Origin: DATJOJ01 sp035507035
Lineage (GTDB): Bacteria > Acidobacteriota > Terriglobia > Terriglobales > Acidobacteriaceae
Assembly (NCBI GenBank): GCA_035507035.1
Contig: DATJOJ010000037.1
Coordinates: 53,961-117,960, forward strand
Direction of reading: 5' to 3'
DNA length: 64,000 nucleotides
Part shown: in pieces, positions 17,601-25,838 of the stretch
Numbering within the stretch: position 1 is the stretch's first letter
Layout of the letters: the number at the start of each line of letters is the position of its first letter
Notes under the pieces: model-generated
What the model was told of the DNA's origin: nothing
What the model saw: the letters and a program-made list of their open reading frames with translations, nothing else
Databases searched by the model: none
Program-made: the position numbers and the translations under genes

Positions 17601-18185
17601 ATGCGGAAGCTAACCGAGGGCTGGTCTGTTGCCACCATCGCCAGCTTCCAGAAAGGCAATCCGTTCACGTTATTCTCGGAGAACAACTCCGGCGAGCTCA
17701 ACAACTATCTCGACCGGCCTGACGTTGTGGGGCCGATTCAGATATTTTCCAACCCTCGGCAGCAGGAAACCTTCAGCCCCAGTGCCAATGGTTTGAACGG
17801 AAGCTGCCTTGCCGGAACCGAGACCGGACATTTTCTGTTCAACCCTATGAACCTGGTCTGCGCCGTCGGTTCGCCAAACGGGTTGCCTGTCGACCCGCTG
17901 CTGGTTCCGGGCGGAGTTCCCTTATTCAGCCACGGCAATATGGGGCGCAACGTGCTTCGTGGTCCGGGAATCAACAACTGGGACATCTCTTTGTTGAAAG
18001 ACATCAAGTTGACAGAGAGCAAATCGCTTGAATTCCGGTCTGAGTTCTTCAACGCATTCAATCACGTGCAGTTTTACAGCCCGACATTTCAGGATGGCAG
18101 CATTGGAGGGGATAGCTTGTTCGGCCAGATCACCTCAGATCGAGGCCCGCGCGTGATTCAATTTGCGTTGAAAGTTTATTTCTGA
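14658..18185 (+). CDS. Oar-like TonB-dependent receptor with carboxypeptidase-regulatory domain
   Basis: A 1175-residue outer-membrane protein of the large family expanded in Acidobacteriota. A signal peptide ends near HAQQA. The carboxypeptidase-regulatory-like domain runs about 34-115 (ITGTVKDPSAAVLVGAQVTLTN). The plug includes NPFSVSGQRSESMTFLLDGADN and VAEFKILTNNYTAEYGRTSGGIVNQVIKSGTN. The rest is a large beta-barrel ending in the aromatic residue expected of Bam substrates (LKVYF). AGGAG at 14647-14651 supports the ATG. The ligand is unknown; relatives are thought to take up glycans, peptides or siderophores. No partner SusD-like gene is present. The 200 bases upstream show no further gene. 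Confidence 0.92.
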   Translation: MKHVSALLLRLVVLNCAACLIVLTFPQAHAQQATAQITGTVKDPSAAVLVGAQVTLTNVNTNIARNTKTGKDGSYLFTLVPIGTYSLTVEQQGFEKYVQKGITLQINQNARQDVVLKVGTTGQVVEVYGDVTQVDTLSATLGKVETTQRILDLPLVDRDVLQLGLLQAGVFAPDQDDGSGNPFSVSGQRSESMTFLLDGADNNDFLGNNIVVDPNPDAVAEFKILTNNYTAEYGRTSGGIVNQVIKSGTNQIHGSAFEFFRNTSLDASDYFLQAVPVLRRNLFGGTVGFPIKKDKMFFFASYQGTRRSEGQNPGPLPVLSPAERTGDFSALLQGPNPVQLMNPANNYAPYPNNQVPVDPVIKNYINAYLPLPNRPGNLFEAAPVAKIQDDQFIFRYDYNISDRDSLSAVYIFDDSPDNYPFQIINGGSTGGDVPVGSGFTDANRYQTGNLTWTRTISPTMVNELRFATNRVATLDAVPTTTTSPAALGFTNVFPDDPKGTAPPLMTVTGNFNLGPSPEGPTKIHDVTFQYQDTLSWTKGKHDLKFGGDLRWVQNNLHFDFYNNGSFFFGQGGSFTGSTLADFVGGFFDNYYQFSSAVYGIRTHSLYFFGQDAYKLTRNLTLNYGLRYEYNSPQEDPHNNIMGWFPGQHSTIFPDAPPNFLYAGDPGTPNRGLIYPDRNNFAPRFGFAWDMLSNARLVMRGGFGIFYDIEDGALNEQFGAQPPFGYVANNFPCFGGPGCLNASPSGSFVADPFQTASTGYSNPFPFIAGGHLGQFFTPKMPFAYVVYPHFRTPYAENFNYGFQFQATKNMMIEAVYVGSLGRKTIVDNELNYAQMGGPNGLQAQYLYFLGQEATTGFSTAQSINPDCARPLAACAGGTPAFTGLPTGATQIYTNLSSGTSSSNEFQLTVDQRLSHGLQFRAAYTVSKTIDDQSGFRARSSTYTDPADPALDRGLADFDSPQRLVISPIWQIPWDKPFQGNRFMRKLTEGWSVATIASFQKGNPFTLFSENNSGELNNYLDRPDVVGPIQIFSNPRQQETFSPSANGLNGSCLAGTETGHFLFNPMNLVCAVGSPNGLPVDPLLVPGGVPLFSHGNMGRNVLRGPGINNWDISLLKDIKLTESKSLEFRSEFFNAFNHVQFYSPTFQDGSIGGDSLFGQITSDRGPRVIQFALKVYF

Positions 18186-18213
18186 TTGATTGCAGAAGAA
18201 AACCTAACTCGCC

Positions 18214-18426
18214 TTACGCCAGCGGCGAGTCGGTCATGCGGAAACGCGTGCGCACCAGCTCGGAGAGTAGTTCGATGGCGGGGCGGTTCACGACCGGATC
18301 CGCCTGGGTCAGATATCGCATCGCCTCAACCAATAATCTTTGGCCATCGACATAACGTGGATCGGGGTTTCGTTCGCGCCGCCGCGGCAACTTCGGTGGA
18401 ACCGGAATGGTGAAAACCTTTGCCAT
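18214..18426 (-). CDS. Small hypothetical protein, 70 aa
   Basis: A compact, soluble, basic protein. The N-terminus is proline/arginine-rich (PVPPKLPRRRERNPDPRY), followed by two probable helices (VDGQRLLVEAMRYLTQ; RPAIELLSELVRTRF). I do not recognise the family. It is convergent with the TonB receptor gene (28-base gap) and is the last minus-strand frame of the serS-side cluster, though 140 bases separate it from the LolA-like gene. The coding call rests on a sensible composition and lack of overlap with another gene. The ribosome site is weak. Confidence 0.5.
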   Translation of the reverse strand: MAKVFTIPVPPKLPRRRERNPDPRYVDGQRLLVEAMRYLTQADPVVNRPAIELLSELVRTRFRMTDSPLA

Positions 18427-18527
18427 AAGACTTGCTGGCCTGCTGCTCCCAAAAAGTCAACGCTCTTTCGTGAGATGGCTTTCCGCAGTATAACGTTGCG
18501 GACTCACTTTTTCAGCTTTTATCTTTC

Positions 18528-18553
18528 CTGGTTCGCGGCCCTGGTTCGCGGCC
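18528..18553. repeat. 13-bp perfect tandem duplication
   Basis: CTGGTTCGCGGCC occurs twice in a row and runs into a GCGGCCGC palindrome followed by TGAACC. It lies in the 140-base gap between the 70-aa gene and the LolA-like gene. It may be slippage or a decayed hairpin. Confidence 0.6.
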
Positions 18554-18567
18554 GCTGAACCGAACCG

Positions 18568-19284
18568 CTAACCCTTAGGAGACAAGAACTTAGTCTTGTT
18601 GGTTGTGTTCAGCTTGAAAACTCCATCGGGAATTTTCTGATTCAGGCGAATATCGGAGTAGTCCGCGAGGCGATAATCGCCATCCGGCTCGAACAGTTGC
18701 TGACGCACCGAAACTCCACGCTCGGGGTCGATCCACAGCCAGATGTGATTGAAATTGTTGCGGGCCTTTTCGGACTTTGGCACCAGATTCAACTTTATGG
18801 TGTTCACGTTGGAAATTTTCTCGTCGTTCAGATAAGTGACGTCGAACGATTTCATCATGTCCTGGCCGCTGCCGCCAAAACCCAGCACCAGAAAGCTCTC
18901 AAACGCCGCCCGATCTTTGCCCGTGTCATACTGCGTAACCTGTTCAATCTTGGGCTGATAAACCTGCACCTTGCTTCCAGTAAAGAGTACATACTTCGGT
19001 GGCGAAGGATCGCGGACGTCGGCGGCCATCTCGACCTGGCTGCCGTTACGGCGAAAATACACGGTGCCTTTTTCCGTGTCTGAGATGTCGTCAATCACCT
19101 TGGTGTACATCTGCCACACAAAGTTGGCTTGCGTTGTATGAAAGTTTGCCGCGGTGCGATCCATCTGCGCCACGACTTTGGCGAGCTCAGCCTTCGCGTC
19201 GGGGACCGATTGGGCAAACGGACGCACCGTCGTCCCGAGGACTAACAAAAAAAGGAAAACTGGTGCCCATTTGGCAGGGTTCAT
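18568..19284 (-). CDS. LolA-like outer-membrane lipoprotein carrier
   Basis: A periplasmic protein of 238 residues. The ATG at 19284 gives a clean signal peptide (FLFLLVLGTTVRPFAQS). An upstream in-frame GTG would overlap the preceding gene. The mature part is a single open-barrel LolA-type domain: an amphipathic helix (ELAKVVAQMDRTAANFHT) then repeated strands (GTVYFRRNGSQVEMAADV, KVQVYQPKIEQVTQYDTG, IWLWIDPERGVSVRQQLFEPDGDY). LolA family members carry lipoproteins across the periplasm, and looser relatives bind other lipids. It follows the 142-aa membrane protein by 11 bases, suggesting co-transcription with it and serS. Confidence 0.75.
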   Translation of the reverse strand: MNPAKWAPVFLFLLVLGTTVRPFAQSVPDAKAELAKVVAQMDRTAANFHTTQANFVWQMYTKVIDDISDTEKGTVYFRRNGSQVEMAADVRDPSPPKYVLFTGSKVQVYQPKIEQVTQYDTGKDRAAFESFLVLGFGGSGQDMMKSFDVTYLNDEKISNVNTIKLNLVPKSEKARNNFNHIWLWIDPERGVSVRQQLFEPDGDYRLADYSDIRLNQKIPDGVFKLNTTNKTKFLSPKG

Positions 19285-19295
19285 AGTTGGATCAA

Positions 19296-19724
19296 CTACT
19301 CTTTCTCTACCCACACTTTGTAGCGAAGGATTTTGCCGGAGCCGTCGCGGACGGATTCGATCTTAGTGATATTGACCTCGCCGGAGATGGGCTCGATGAT
19401 ATGCAACAACTCGCTTCGGACCGCCGCGTCGTCCTTCGCCGAGACAGCCGAGCCATCGACCTGATAAATCAAACCGCCATTGTCGTCCGCCGAAACCATC
19501 ACGCCGGTCCGCAGCGGATTGTGCCCGACTGGCTTGTCTTTGAAATTGATGACCTTTGGCGAGAACAGAACGAAGATGAGAATCAACGTCACCATGACGT
19601 CGTACTGAATTGTGCCGCGCTCATGGGACCACAGAATATAGCTGCGGATTGTGCGCCAGATTCCGCTCATCGGCACCGTGGGCGTGGCTACGCTCAGGTT
19701 GGCTTCAGCCCTGTCCAGTTCCAT
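19296..19724 (-). CDS. Single-TM membrane protein, unknown function
   Basis: A 142-residue protein whose start at 19724 is fixed by AGGAG a few bases upstream. One membrane helix lies near residues 41-57 (VMVTLILIFVLFSPKVI), preceded by a short cytoplasmic part. A periplasmic domain with mixed strands and helices follows, ending IESVRDGSGKILRYKVWVEKE. The layout (short cytoplasmic end, one helix, periplasmic domain) resembles ExbD/TolR in outline, but I see no clear motif and do not assign it. It sits between serS (50-base gap) and the LolA-like gene (11-base gap), so an envelope role is plausible. Confidence 0.7.
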   Translation of the reverse strand: MELDRAEANLSVATPTVPMSGIWRTIRSYILWSHERGTIQYDVMVTLILIFVLFSPKVINFKDKPVGHNPLRTGVMVSADDNGGLIYQVDGSAVSAKDDAAVRSELLHIIEPISGEVNITKIESVRDGSGKILRYKVWVEKE

Positions 19725-19774
19725 GTTACTCCTGCCCTGTAGATAACCCGCGAGCGCCGGAAGTTGCCCTGCTA

Positions 19775-21070
19775 CTAAAACTTCTTGGGCGTGATTCGCT
19801 CCGCTCCACCCATATAGGAGCGCAACGCCTCGGGGATCACCACACTGCCGTCCGCCTGCTGATAGTTTTCCACGATCGCGACCCAAGTGCGGCCGATGGC
19901 GAGTCCACTGCCATTCAGCGTGTGTACGAATTCCGTCTTGTTCTTGCCTTCCGGGCGATAGCGGATGTTCGCCCGCCGCGCCTGGAACGCCTCAAAATTC
20001 GAACACGAGGAAATCTCGCGAAACAGCTGCTGTCCCGGCAGCCACACCTCAATATCATACGTCTTTGCCGAGGATGGACCCATATCTCCCGTGCTCAGCG
20101 CTACGACGCGATAGTGGATGCCCAACTTTTGCAAAACTTCCTCGGCATCGTGAGTGAGCTTCTCCAATTCGTCGTAAGACTGCTCCGGAAGGCAGAATTT
20201 CACCATCTCGACCTTCTGAAATTGGTGCTGGCGGATAATGCCGCGCACGTCTTTGCCATACGATCCCGCTTCGCTCCGGAAGCATGGCGTGTAGGCTGTA
20301 AGCCGGACCGGCAGGCGGGAAGTCTCCAGCACTTCGTCGCGGTAAAGATTTGTGACGGGAACCTCGGCGGTAGGAATCAGCCACAGGTCCTTTTCGCCAT
20401 GCGGAACGCGGAAAAGATCAGCTGCAAATTTCGGCAGCTGCCCAGTACCGTACATTGAATCGGAGTTCACCAAGTACGGCGGCAGCACCTCAGTGTATCC
20501 GTGCTCGCGCGTGTGAAGGTCGAGCATGAAATTCGCGAGGGCTCGCTCCAGCCGCGCTCCCAAATCCCAATACACGGCAAAGCGCGCCCCGGTCAGCTTG
20601 ACTGCACGCTCCAGATCGAGCACACCTAATTGCTCGCCCAGTTCCCAGTGAGGCTTGGGAGTGAAATCAAATTCCGGAGCCGTGCCCCAGCGGCGGACCT
20701 CGACGTTCTGCTCCGGCCCCCCGCCAACCGGCACGCTCTCGTGCGGCAGATTGGGAATACCAGTAAGAATCTCGCGCAGGCGCGCGTCGTACTCGGTTGC
20801 CGCTTTCTCCAAATCCTGGATCTGCTGCCGCAGGTCCTTAGTTTCCGCCATCAGAGCGGAAGCATCTTGGCCGGCCTTCTTCAGCCTCGCAATCTCTTCC
20901 GACTTCTGATTGCGATGCGCCTTCATCGTCTCAGCGGCGGTAATGGCTTGTCGCCGCTGGGCGTCGATCTCGGCAAAATCCTTCAGTATCAGCGCGGGAT
21001 CTATCCCCCGCTGACGCAGCTTCTCCTCCACCAGCGGCAAATTTCCGCGAACAAAATTCAGATCTAGCAT
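19775..21070 (-). CDS. serS: Seryl-tRNA synthetase
   Basis: A class II aminoacyl-tRNA synthetase of 431 residues that charges tRNA-Ser. Residues 1-100 form the tRNA-binding coiled-coil arm (MLDLNFVRGNLP then long helices rich in Ala/Lys/Glu). The catalytic core follows: TEVPVTNLYRDE, motif 2 (FRSEAGSYGKDVRGIIRQHQF) and motif 3 (NGSGLAIGRTWVAIVENYQ). The length and order match bacterial SerRS. It heads a minus-strand run with the 142-aa membrane protein and LolA-like gene. The start MLDLNF is the conserved family start. Confidence 0.97.
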   Translation of the reverse strand: MLDLNFVRGNLPLVEEKLRQRGIDPALILKDFAEIDAQRRQAITAAETMKAHRNQKSEEIARLKKAGQDASALMAETKDLRQQIQDLEKAATEYDARLREILTGIPNLPHESVPVGGGPEQNVEVRRWGTAPEFDFTPKPHWELGEQLGVLDLERAVKLTGARFAVYWDLGARLERALANFMLDLHTREHGYTEVLPPYLVNSDSMYGTGQLPKFAADLFRVPHGEKDLWLIPTAEVPVTNLYRDEVLETSRLPVRLTAYTPCFRSEAGSYGKDVRGIIRQHQFQKVEMVKFCLPEQSYDELEKLTHDAEEVLQKLGIHYRVVALSTGDMGPSSAKTYDIEVWLPGQQLFREISSCSNFEAFQARRANIRYRPEGKNKTEFVHTLNGSGLAIGRTWVAIVENYQQADGSVVIPEALRSYMGGAERITPKKF

Positions 21071-21130
21071 GGAATTAACTACTGTATCGGAAAACTGCGC
21101 AGAAATGCACGTGCCACTGCCAGTGACGCC

Positions 21131-22567
21131 TCAATCGGTGTCCGGTGGAATATTTGTCGGCGGCCGCGTCAAGAAGTATTGCGCGTCTTTCTCTGCAGGT
21201 ATTGCGCTAAAGGTCAGCGGCGCTTGGCTGTAATCGAAACAATCCGCGAGGTCGTCGGATTTGACGTCGGCATAGCCTACCGTGGGGGTCCCATACACCT
21301 CTTCGATGAATTTCAGAATGCTGCCGAAGTTGTGCTGGGTGTGGGAGATATAGGCCGGCTTAGCGTACTGCGAAATAACGATGAGTGGAACGCGAAATCC
21401 ATATTCGTAAGAATTCACAATAGTCGGCGCGACGTGATCGTACCATCCTCCCCAATCGTCCCAGGTGAGAATGATTGCTGTGTTCGACCAGTACGCGCTG
21501 TTGCCGATGGCATTCACGACCGACGCAACCCACGATGGACCTCCGCCCGTGTTTCCTGCCGGATGGTCTGAATCCGCTCCGTCCGGCGTCACCCAGACCA
21601 CTTGCGCGAGTTGCTTGTTGGCAATATCGGTCAGCACTTGGCTCGGTGTCAAAGTGACGTGCGCAGTCCACTCCGTGCCCGTGCATGTCATTACGCCATT
21701 TTGCGTATTGGGATCACAAATGTGTTTGATCGCGTTGGGAGCTGTCCAAATAGAAGTCTCTGATGAACTGACGCCCTCTGCGTAGTAGTGCCAGCTCACT
21801 CCTTTCGTGTCCAGCAAATCGGTCAACGTTGGATGGTCATAACACGGGTATTGCGCGCTCGATTCATTTCCAGACGGGTCGATCAGGGCCACCAATTCTT
21901 CCGGCGGCGCGGTGCAACCGGTATTGCTGCCCGCGCCGGGAACTCCTACCGGGTTCTCGGCGGCGAAAAGATCGCTTGTCGCAGTGGGAGCCGAGGTGCC
22001 GGACAGAATGAATTGATGCGCCGGGAAACTTGGTCCCTGATTGGTTTGGAACATGCGGTCGCCGAAAGTGTAGGTCTCGGCCATTTGAAAGTACGGTGCC
22101 ACCTCAGAAGGGTTTACATAATAGTACTGTGGATTGGCCGGCGGGCAGTTCTGCTGATTGGGCAGACAAGTGAAAGGAATCTGATCAGCCCCATCCATCT
22201 TGCCCCCGTCATACATAGCCACAAATGCTGAATGCGCATGACTGAGATCGTAAACGGTCGCCAGGGATTCGGGAGCCAAGTTGATCGTTTGGCCGTGCGA
22301 GTTGAGCCCGCTCTGGGCGATGTCGGCTCCATTCTTGATCAGAACCGGATCCTGGAACAGATTGTCCGGCGTGCGATTCTCTTGCACGATCACCACGACG
22401 TGCTGGAACTTGCCGGACGAAGGACCGGTGACCGCCGGCGGCGACGAAGGCGGCGGTGCAGGCTGAGACGGCGAACTGCTCGCCCCCCCGCAGCCTTGCA
22501 GGGTCAAGAAAATCGACGCCACACAGATCATCACGGCCAAGATCAGGGGTGCTGCCCGCCTCGCCAT
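21131..22567 (-). CDS. Phosphoesterase-family lipoprotein (acid phosphatase/phospholipase C-like)
   Basis: A 478-residue secreted lipoprotein. The ATG at 22567 is chosen because GGAGA precedes it; an upstream frame extension (to 22621) lacks this. The signal peptide ends in lipobox LQGC, followed by a Ser/Pro-rich linker. The domain is of the phosphoesterase family that includes bacterial phospholipase C and acid phosphatase AcpA, with the N-terminal metal motif QENRTPDNLF, then HSAFVAMYDGGKMDGAD, WVTPDGADSDHPAG, and ILTWDDWGGWYDHVAP supplying further metal ligands. It probably frees phosphate from organic esters at the cell surface. It is monocistronic, 60 bases from serS. Confidence 0.88.
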   Translation of the reverse strand: MARRAAPLILAVMICVASIFLTLQGCGGASSSPSQPAPPPSSPPAVTGPSSGKFQHVVVIVQENRTPDNLFQDPVLIKNGADIAQSGLNSHGQTINLAPESLATVYDLSHAHSAFVAMYDGGKMDGADQIPFTCLPNQQNCPPANPQYYYVNPSEVAPYFQMAETYTFGDRMFQTNQGPSFPAHQFILSGTSAPTATSDLFAAENPVGVPGAGSNTGCTAPPEELVALIDPSGNESSAQYPCYDHPTLTDLLDTKGVSWHYYAEGVSSSETSIWTAPNAIKHICDPNTQNGVMTCTGTEWTAHVTLTPSQVLTDIANKQLAQVVWVTPDGADSDHPAGNTGGGPSWVASVVNAIGNSAYWSNTAIILTWDDWGGWYDHVAPTIVNSYEYGFRVPLIVISQYAKPAYISHTQHNFGSILKFIEEVYGTPTVGYADVKSDDLADCFDYSQAPLTFSAIPAEKDAQYFLTRPPTNIPPDTD

Positions 22568-22728
22568 ATCGCTTTCTCCAGTCTTCAGGGTCTCCACCTC
22601 TGAACTAAACCCCAGGGGCACAGTTTTGACTCGCTGGTAGGGTGATTTGATGACGGTTTATATAGATGCAATTGGACAAGCGAGGAAAGAAGTGCAAGGT
22701 AGTACGCAGGGGGCCAATTCAGCGAGAT

Positions 22729-22803
22729 TGGTAGCGCTACCGGGAATCGAACCCGGGTTTGAAGATTGAGAATCTTCCGTCCTAACCCCTAGACGATAGC
22801 GCC
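22729..22803 (-). tRNA. tRNA-Glu (anticodon CUC), CCA encoded
   Basis: On the minus strand the sequence begins GGCGCTATCGTCTAGGGG and folds into a full cloverleaf. The 7-bp acceptor stem pairs GGCGCTA with TAGCGCT, with a G-U at the first pair. The anticodon stem is GAAGA/TCTTC with loop TTCTCAA, giving anticodon CTC. The T arm is CCGGG TTCGATT CCCGG. The discriminator A is followed by encoded CCA (22731-22729). The TCGTCTAG start of the D arm is typical of tRNA-Glu. Confidence 0.95.
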
Positions 22804-22819
22804 ATCGGCATTGAGGCTG

Positions 22820-22825
22820 ATTATA
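22820..22825 (-). promoter_or_regulatory. -10 element for tRNA-Glu
   Basis: On the minus strand a perfect TATAAT lies 16 bases before the first base of the tRNA. No strong -35 hexamer is seen at 17 bases upstream. Confidence 0.5.
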
Positions 22826-22985
22826 ACAAACGATGCCCCCGCGAACTGTAGCGGCGCACGGCATCTCGCGTCGACCTAAAACCAGGGCAGCACCTGAGAT
22901 TCCGCTCAACGCAGATTTCGCAAACCGCATCTCCCACACTTCAAATTTTCTTTGTGCACCTTCGTTCGTTACTTTGGTGAACGGT

Positions 22986-23001
22986 TGTGACTTCAATCAC
23001 A
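22986..23001 (+). promoter_or_regulatory. Crp-type palindrome upstream of hybrid kinase gene
   Basis: TGTGA-CTTCAA-TCACA is a perfect match to the E. coli Crp half-site pattern TGTGA-N6-TCACA. It is centred about 70 bases before the ATG at 23064. Two close relatives occur upstream of gdhA and ldh. A Crp/Fnr-family regulator is not encoded in the window. Confidence 0.6.
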
Positions 23002-23063
23002 GACCATGGGAATCCCGCCACCTACAGTTAAACCAATACCCGTCCTTCCCCGATAAAACAATT

Positions 23064-25520
23064 ATGCTTAAAGAACCTCGCTTGCGGAGGGCACTGCGCA
23101 TTGCTGCTGCCGCATTGCTGTTGTCCACGGTTTTTCAAGCACTCAAGCACGCTCTCTTCCCGGCTATCACTATCTGGGAATCGCATATCTTTACAGTTTT
23201 GCTCTTCACCCTGGTGGCATTTGCCTTCTCATTCGCCATGCTCGGCCGCGAACAACGCCAGCGCGAGGCCATCAAAGCACGCGAACACTTCCTCGAGTCT
23301 GTGATGCAGAACCTGCCCGGCATTCTCTGCATTTTTGGGACGAACGGCAAGTTCCTGCGCTGGAATGCCAATCTGGAAGTGAAATTGGGATATTCGACCG
23401 CCGAACTGGCCCAAATCAACGCACTCGACACCGTGCTCGAAGAAGATCGCGAACGCGTTCAGCAGATCATGCAATCCAGCCTCACTTCGGGCGCGGCGGA
23501 TGGCGAAGTCACCCTGCTGCATCGCGACGGCAAGAAAATTCCGTGTTACATCACCGGCACCCGCATCATTCTCGATGATCAACCTTGCATCCTCGGCATC
23601 GCCGTCGATATGACGGCCCAGCGCAAGGCACAAGATCAATTGCGCTTGCAGGCGGCGGCTCTGCGGGCGGCTGGCAATAGCATCGTAATCGCCGATCGAG
23701 ACGGAACCATCGAGTGGGTAAATCCGGCGTTCACCAGAATGACCGGCTACGCCATGGAGGAGGCGGTGAGCCAGAACCCACGCCTGCTCAAGTCTGGCCG
23801 GCACGGAAATACGTTTTATGCCAATTTGTGGTCCACCATCTCCGCCGGCAAAGTGTGGCACGGCGAAATCACAAACCGCCGCAAGGACGGGACCTTGTAC
23901 GACGAAGAAATGACCATCACTCCCGTCGCCTCCAACCAGGGAGTCATTAGTCATTACATCGCCATCAAACAGGACATCAGCGCGCGCAAGCAGGCCGAAA
24001 CGGCGCTCCAACAAGCAGAGGAGAAGTACCGTAGGATCTTCGATGAAGCGATTATCGGAATCTTTCAAAGCACCCCCGAGGGCCGGTTCCTCATGGTCAA
24101 CCCGGCTTTGGCCAAGATGCTGCATTGTGACTCACCCGCATATGTACTTGAGGAGGTGAAAGATATCGCTCCCCTTTACGGTGATCCTGCCCGCCGGCAG
24201 GAAATGCGAAAACAGCTCGAGGCCACGGGCGCGGTGCAAAATATGGAACACCAGTTTCGCCGCATCGATGGGGCGGAGCTCTGGGTCTCTTTGAATCTTC
24301 GTTGCGTTTATGGCAAGGACGGAAAGCCCTCCTATTACGAAGGCACGGCGGAAGACATTACTGAACGCAAGCTGCTCGAGCGCCAACTGCAGCAGGCGCA
24401 GAAGATGGAAGCCATCGGCCGCCTGGCTGGAGGCGTCGCCCACGATTTCAATAACATGCTGGGTGTAATCAACGGTTACTGCGAAATCCTGAAAACCCGT
24501 TCTGATTTCGATCCTACAACCCTGCAGCAAATCGAAGAAATCTATTCCGCAGGAAAAAAAGCCACTTCGCTGACCCAGCAACTTCTCGCGTTCAGCCGCA
24601 AACAGATCATTCAACCCCGGATCACCGATCTGAACGAGATTGTCACCAACCTCAGCAAGATGTTGCGGCGGTTGATTGGCGATGATATCGAACTGACAAT
24701 GCGGCTCTCATCCCGTTTGACGCAAGTGAAAGTCGATCAGGGTCAGATCGAACAGGTGCTCATGAACCTCGCCGTCAACGCGCGGGATGCCATGCCTGGC
24801 GGCGGCAAGTTGGCTATCGAGACCGACGTGTGCGATCTCGATGGTTCATACGCCATGCAGCACAAACCGGTGCGCCCCGGCCGCTACGTTCGTTTGACGG
24901 TCGCAGACACGGGATGTGGCATGGACCAGGAAACCATGTCCCATCTCTTCGAGCCATTCTTTACCACCAAGGAACTCGGAAGGGGAACGGGGCTGGGTCT
25001 TTCCATCGTGTATGGAATCGTAAAGCAATCCGATGGATACGTCTGGGCTTACAGCGAACCCGGACATGGAACTTCTTTCAAGATTTACCTGCCTCTGCAA
25101 GTCGGCGAAGCCGGGCACGCGACCGAAGCAAAAACCAGTGAACGTCTTCGCGGTTCCGAGAATATCTTATTGGTGGAAGACGATCCTAGCCTTCGTCAAA
25201 TGATGGCAGGTTTCTTGAAAGGACTTGGATATTCGGTTGTCGAGGCCGAGAACGGGGAGTCAGCTTTGGCAGCCGCCAATGGTTCGGCTGATGCGGCAGA
25301 GGTTCTGATTACCGATATCACCATGCCTAAGATGAGCGGCCGCGATTTGGCTGACCGACTGGTCACGAGGCTCCCAAACCTTCGCGTTCTGTACATCTCC
25401 GGCTACACGCACGACGGTGTTGTCCAGACCCGTGCTCTTAGTGCCAGCGAAGCATTCCTGCAAAAGCCCTTCGCGCTTTCGGAGTTGAGCAAGACCCTCC
25501 GGGAATTAATCGCCAAGTAG
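23064..25520 (+). CDS. PAS-rich hybrid sensor histidine kinase
   Basis: An 818-residue membrane sensor. The ATG at 23064 (MLKEPRLRRAL) is preferred; the open frame extends upstream through non-coding-like sequence that contains the Crp-type site. Two N-terminal helices (about 8-27 and 40-58) are followed by three PAS domains (about 75-190, 195-320, 325-440), with PAC-like ends such as YHAIKQDISARK and YEGTAEDITERK-type blocks. The HisKA domain has phospho-accepting His460 (VAHDFNNMLGVINGY). The ATPase has N, G1 and G2 boxes (NLAVNARDAMPGGG, DTGCGMD, GLGLSIVYGIVKQSDG). A C-terminal receiver has Asp751 (ITDITMPKMSG). No DNA-binding regulator is adjacent, so the output partner is unknown. Confidence 0.93.
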   Translation: MLKEPRLRRALRIAAAALLLSTVFQALKHALFPAITIWESHIFTVLLFTLVAFAFSFAMLGREQRQREAIKAREHFLESVMQNLPGILCIFGTNGKFLRWNANLEVKLGYSTAELAQINALDTVLEEDRERVQQIMQSSLTSGAADGEVTLLHRDGKKIPCYITGTRIILDDQPCILGIAVDMTAQRKAQDQLRLQAAALRAAGNSIVIADRDGTIEWVNPAFTRMTGYAMEEAVSQNPRLLKSGRHGNTFYANLWSTISAGKVWHGEITNRRKDGTLYDEEMTITPVASNQGVISHYIAIKQDISARKQAETALQQAEEKYRRIFDEAIIGIFQSTPEGRFLMVNPALAKMLHCDSPAYVLEEVKDIAPLYGDPARRQEMRKQLEATGAVQNMEHQFRRIDGAELWVSLNLRCVYGKDGKPSYYEGTAEDITERKLLERQLQQAQKMEAIGRLAGGVAHDFNNMLGVINGYCEILKTRSDFDPTTLQQIEEIYSAGKKATSLTQQLLAFSRKQIIQPRITDLNEIVTNLSKMLRRLIGDDIELTMRLSSRLTQVKVDQGQIEQVLMNLAVNARDAMPGGGKLAIETDVCDLDGSYAMQHKPVRPGRYVRLTVADTGCGMDQETMSHLFEPFFTTKELGRGTGLGLSIVYGIVKQSDGYVWAYSEPGHGTSFKIYLPLQVGEAGHATEAKTSERLRGSENILLVEDDPSLRQMMAGFLKGLGYSVVEAENGESALAAANGSADAAEVLITDITMPKMSGRDLADRLVTRLPNLRVLYISGYTHDGVVQTRALSASEAFLQKPFALSELSKTLRELIAK

Positions 25521-25838
25521 CCGGCTACCACCTTGATCGTAGCTTCTCGATTGTTGCCGCCCTACCCCTCACTAGAAACATGCAACGGACGCCATGCCTC
25601 CTGAATCCAGCAGTGAAAGCAGCGCAAACCAAAGTAGGCTCGGCATTCGTAAACAGGTAGGCATATGCATTCATCTTTCAGGCAGTCGACTCGGGTTCGA
25701 CAGTGTCAACTCTCGACACGACATTTTCAGTCTTCGCGTGCCCGATCGTCTGACTCTCGTCGAAGATTCAGCCAGGTACAGCCTGTCAACCTTGGTATCA
25801 GCTTTGCTCGTTCGTATGCGAGGCAACGGGAGACGCCT
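25521..25838. other. Gap of 318 bases without a convincing gene
   Basis: A plus-strand frame stays open from 25665 into the next gene, but its translation is Ser/Arg-rich and unlike a protein start, and a better start with a ribosome site lies at 25839. I see no RNA gene, repeat or clear terminator here. Confidence 0.5.
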
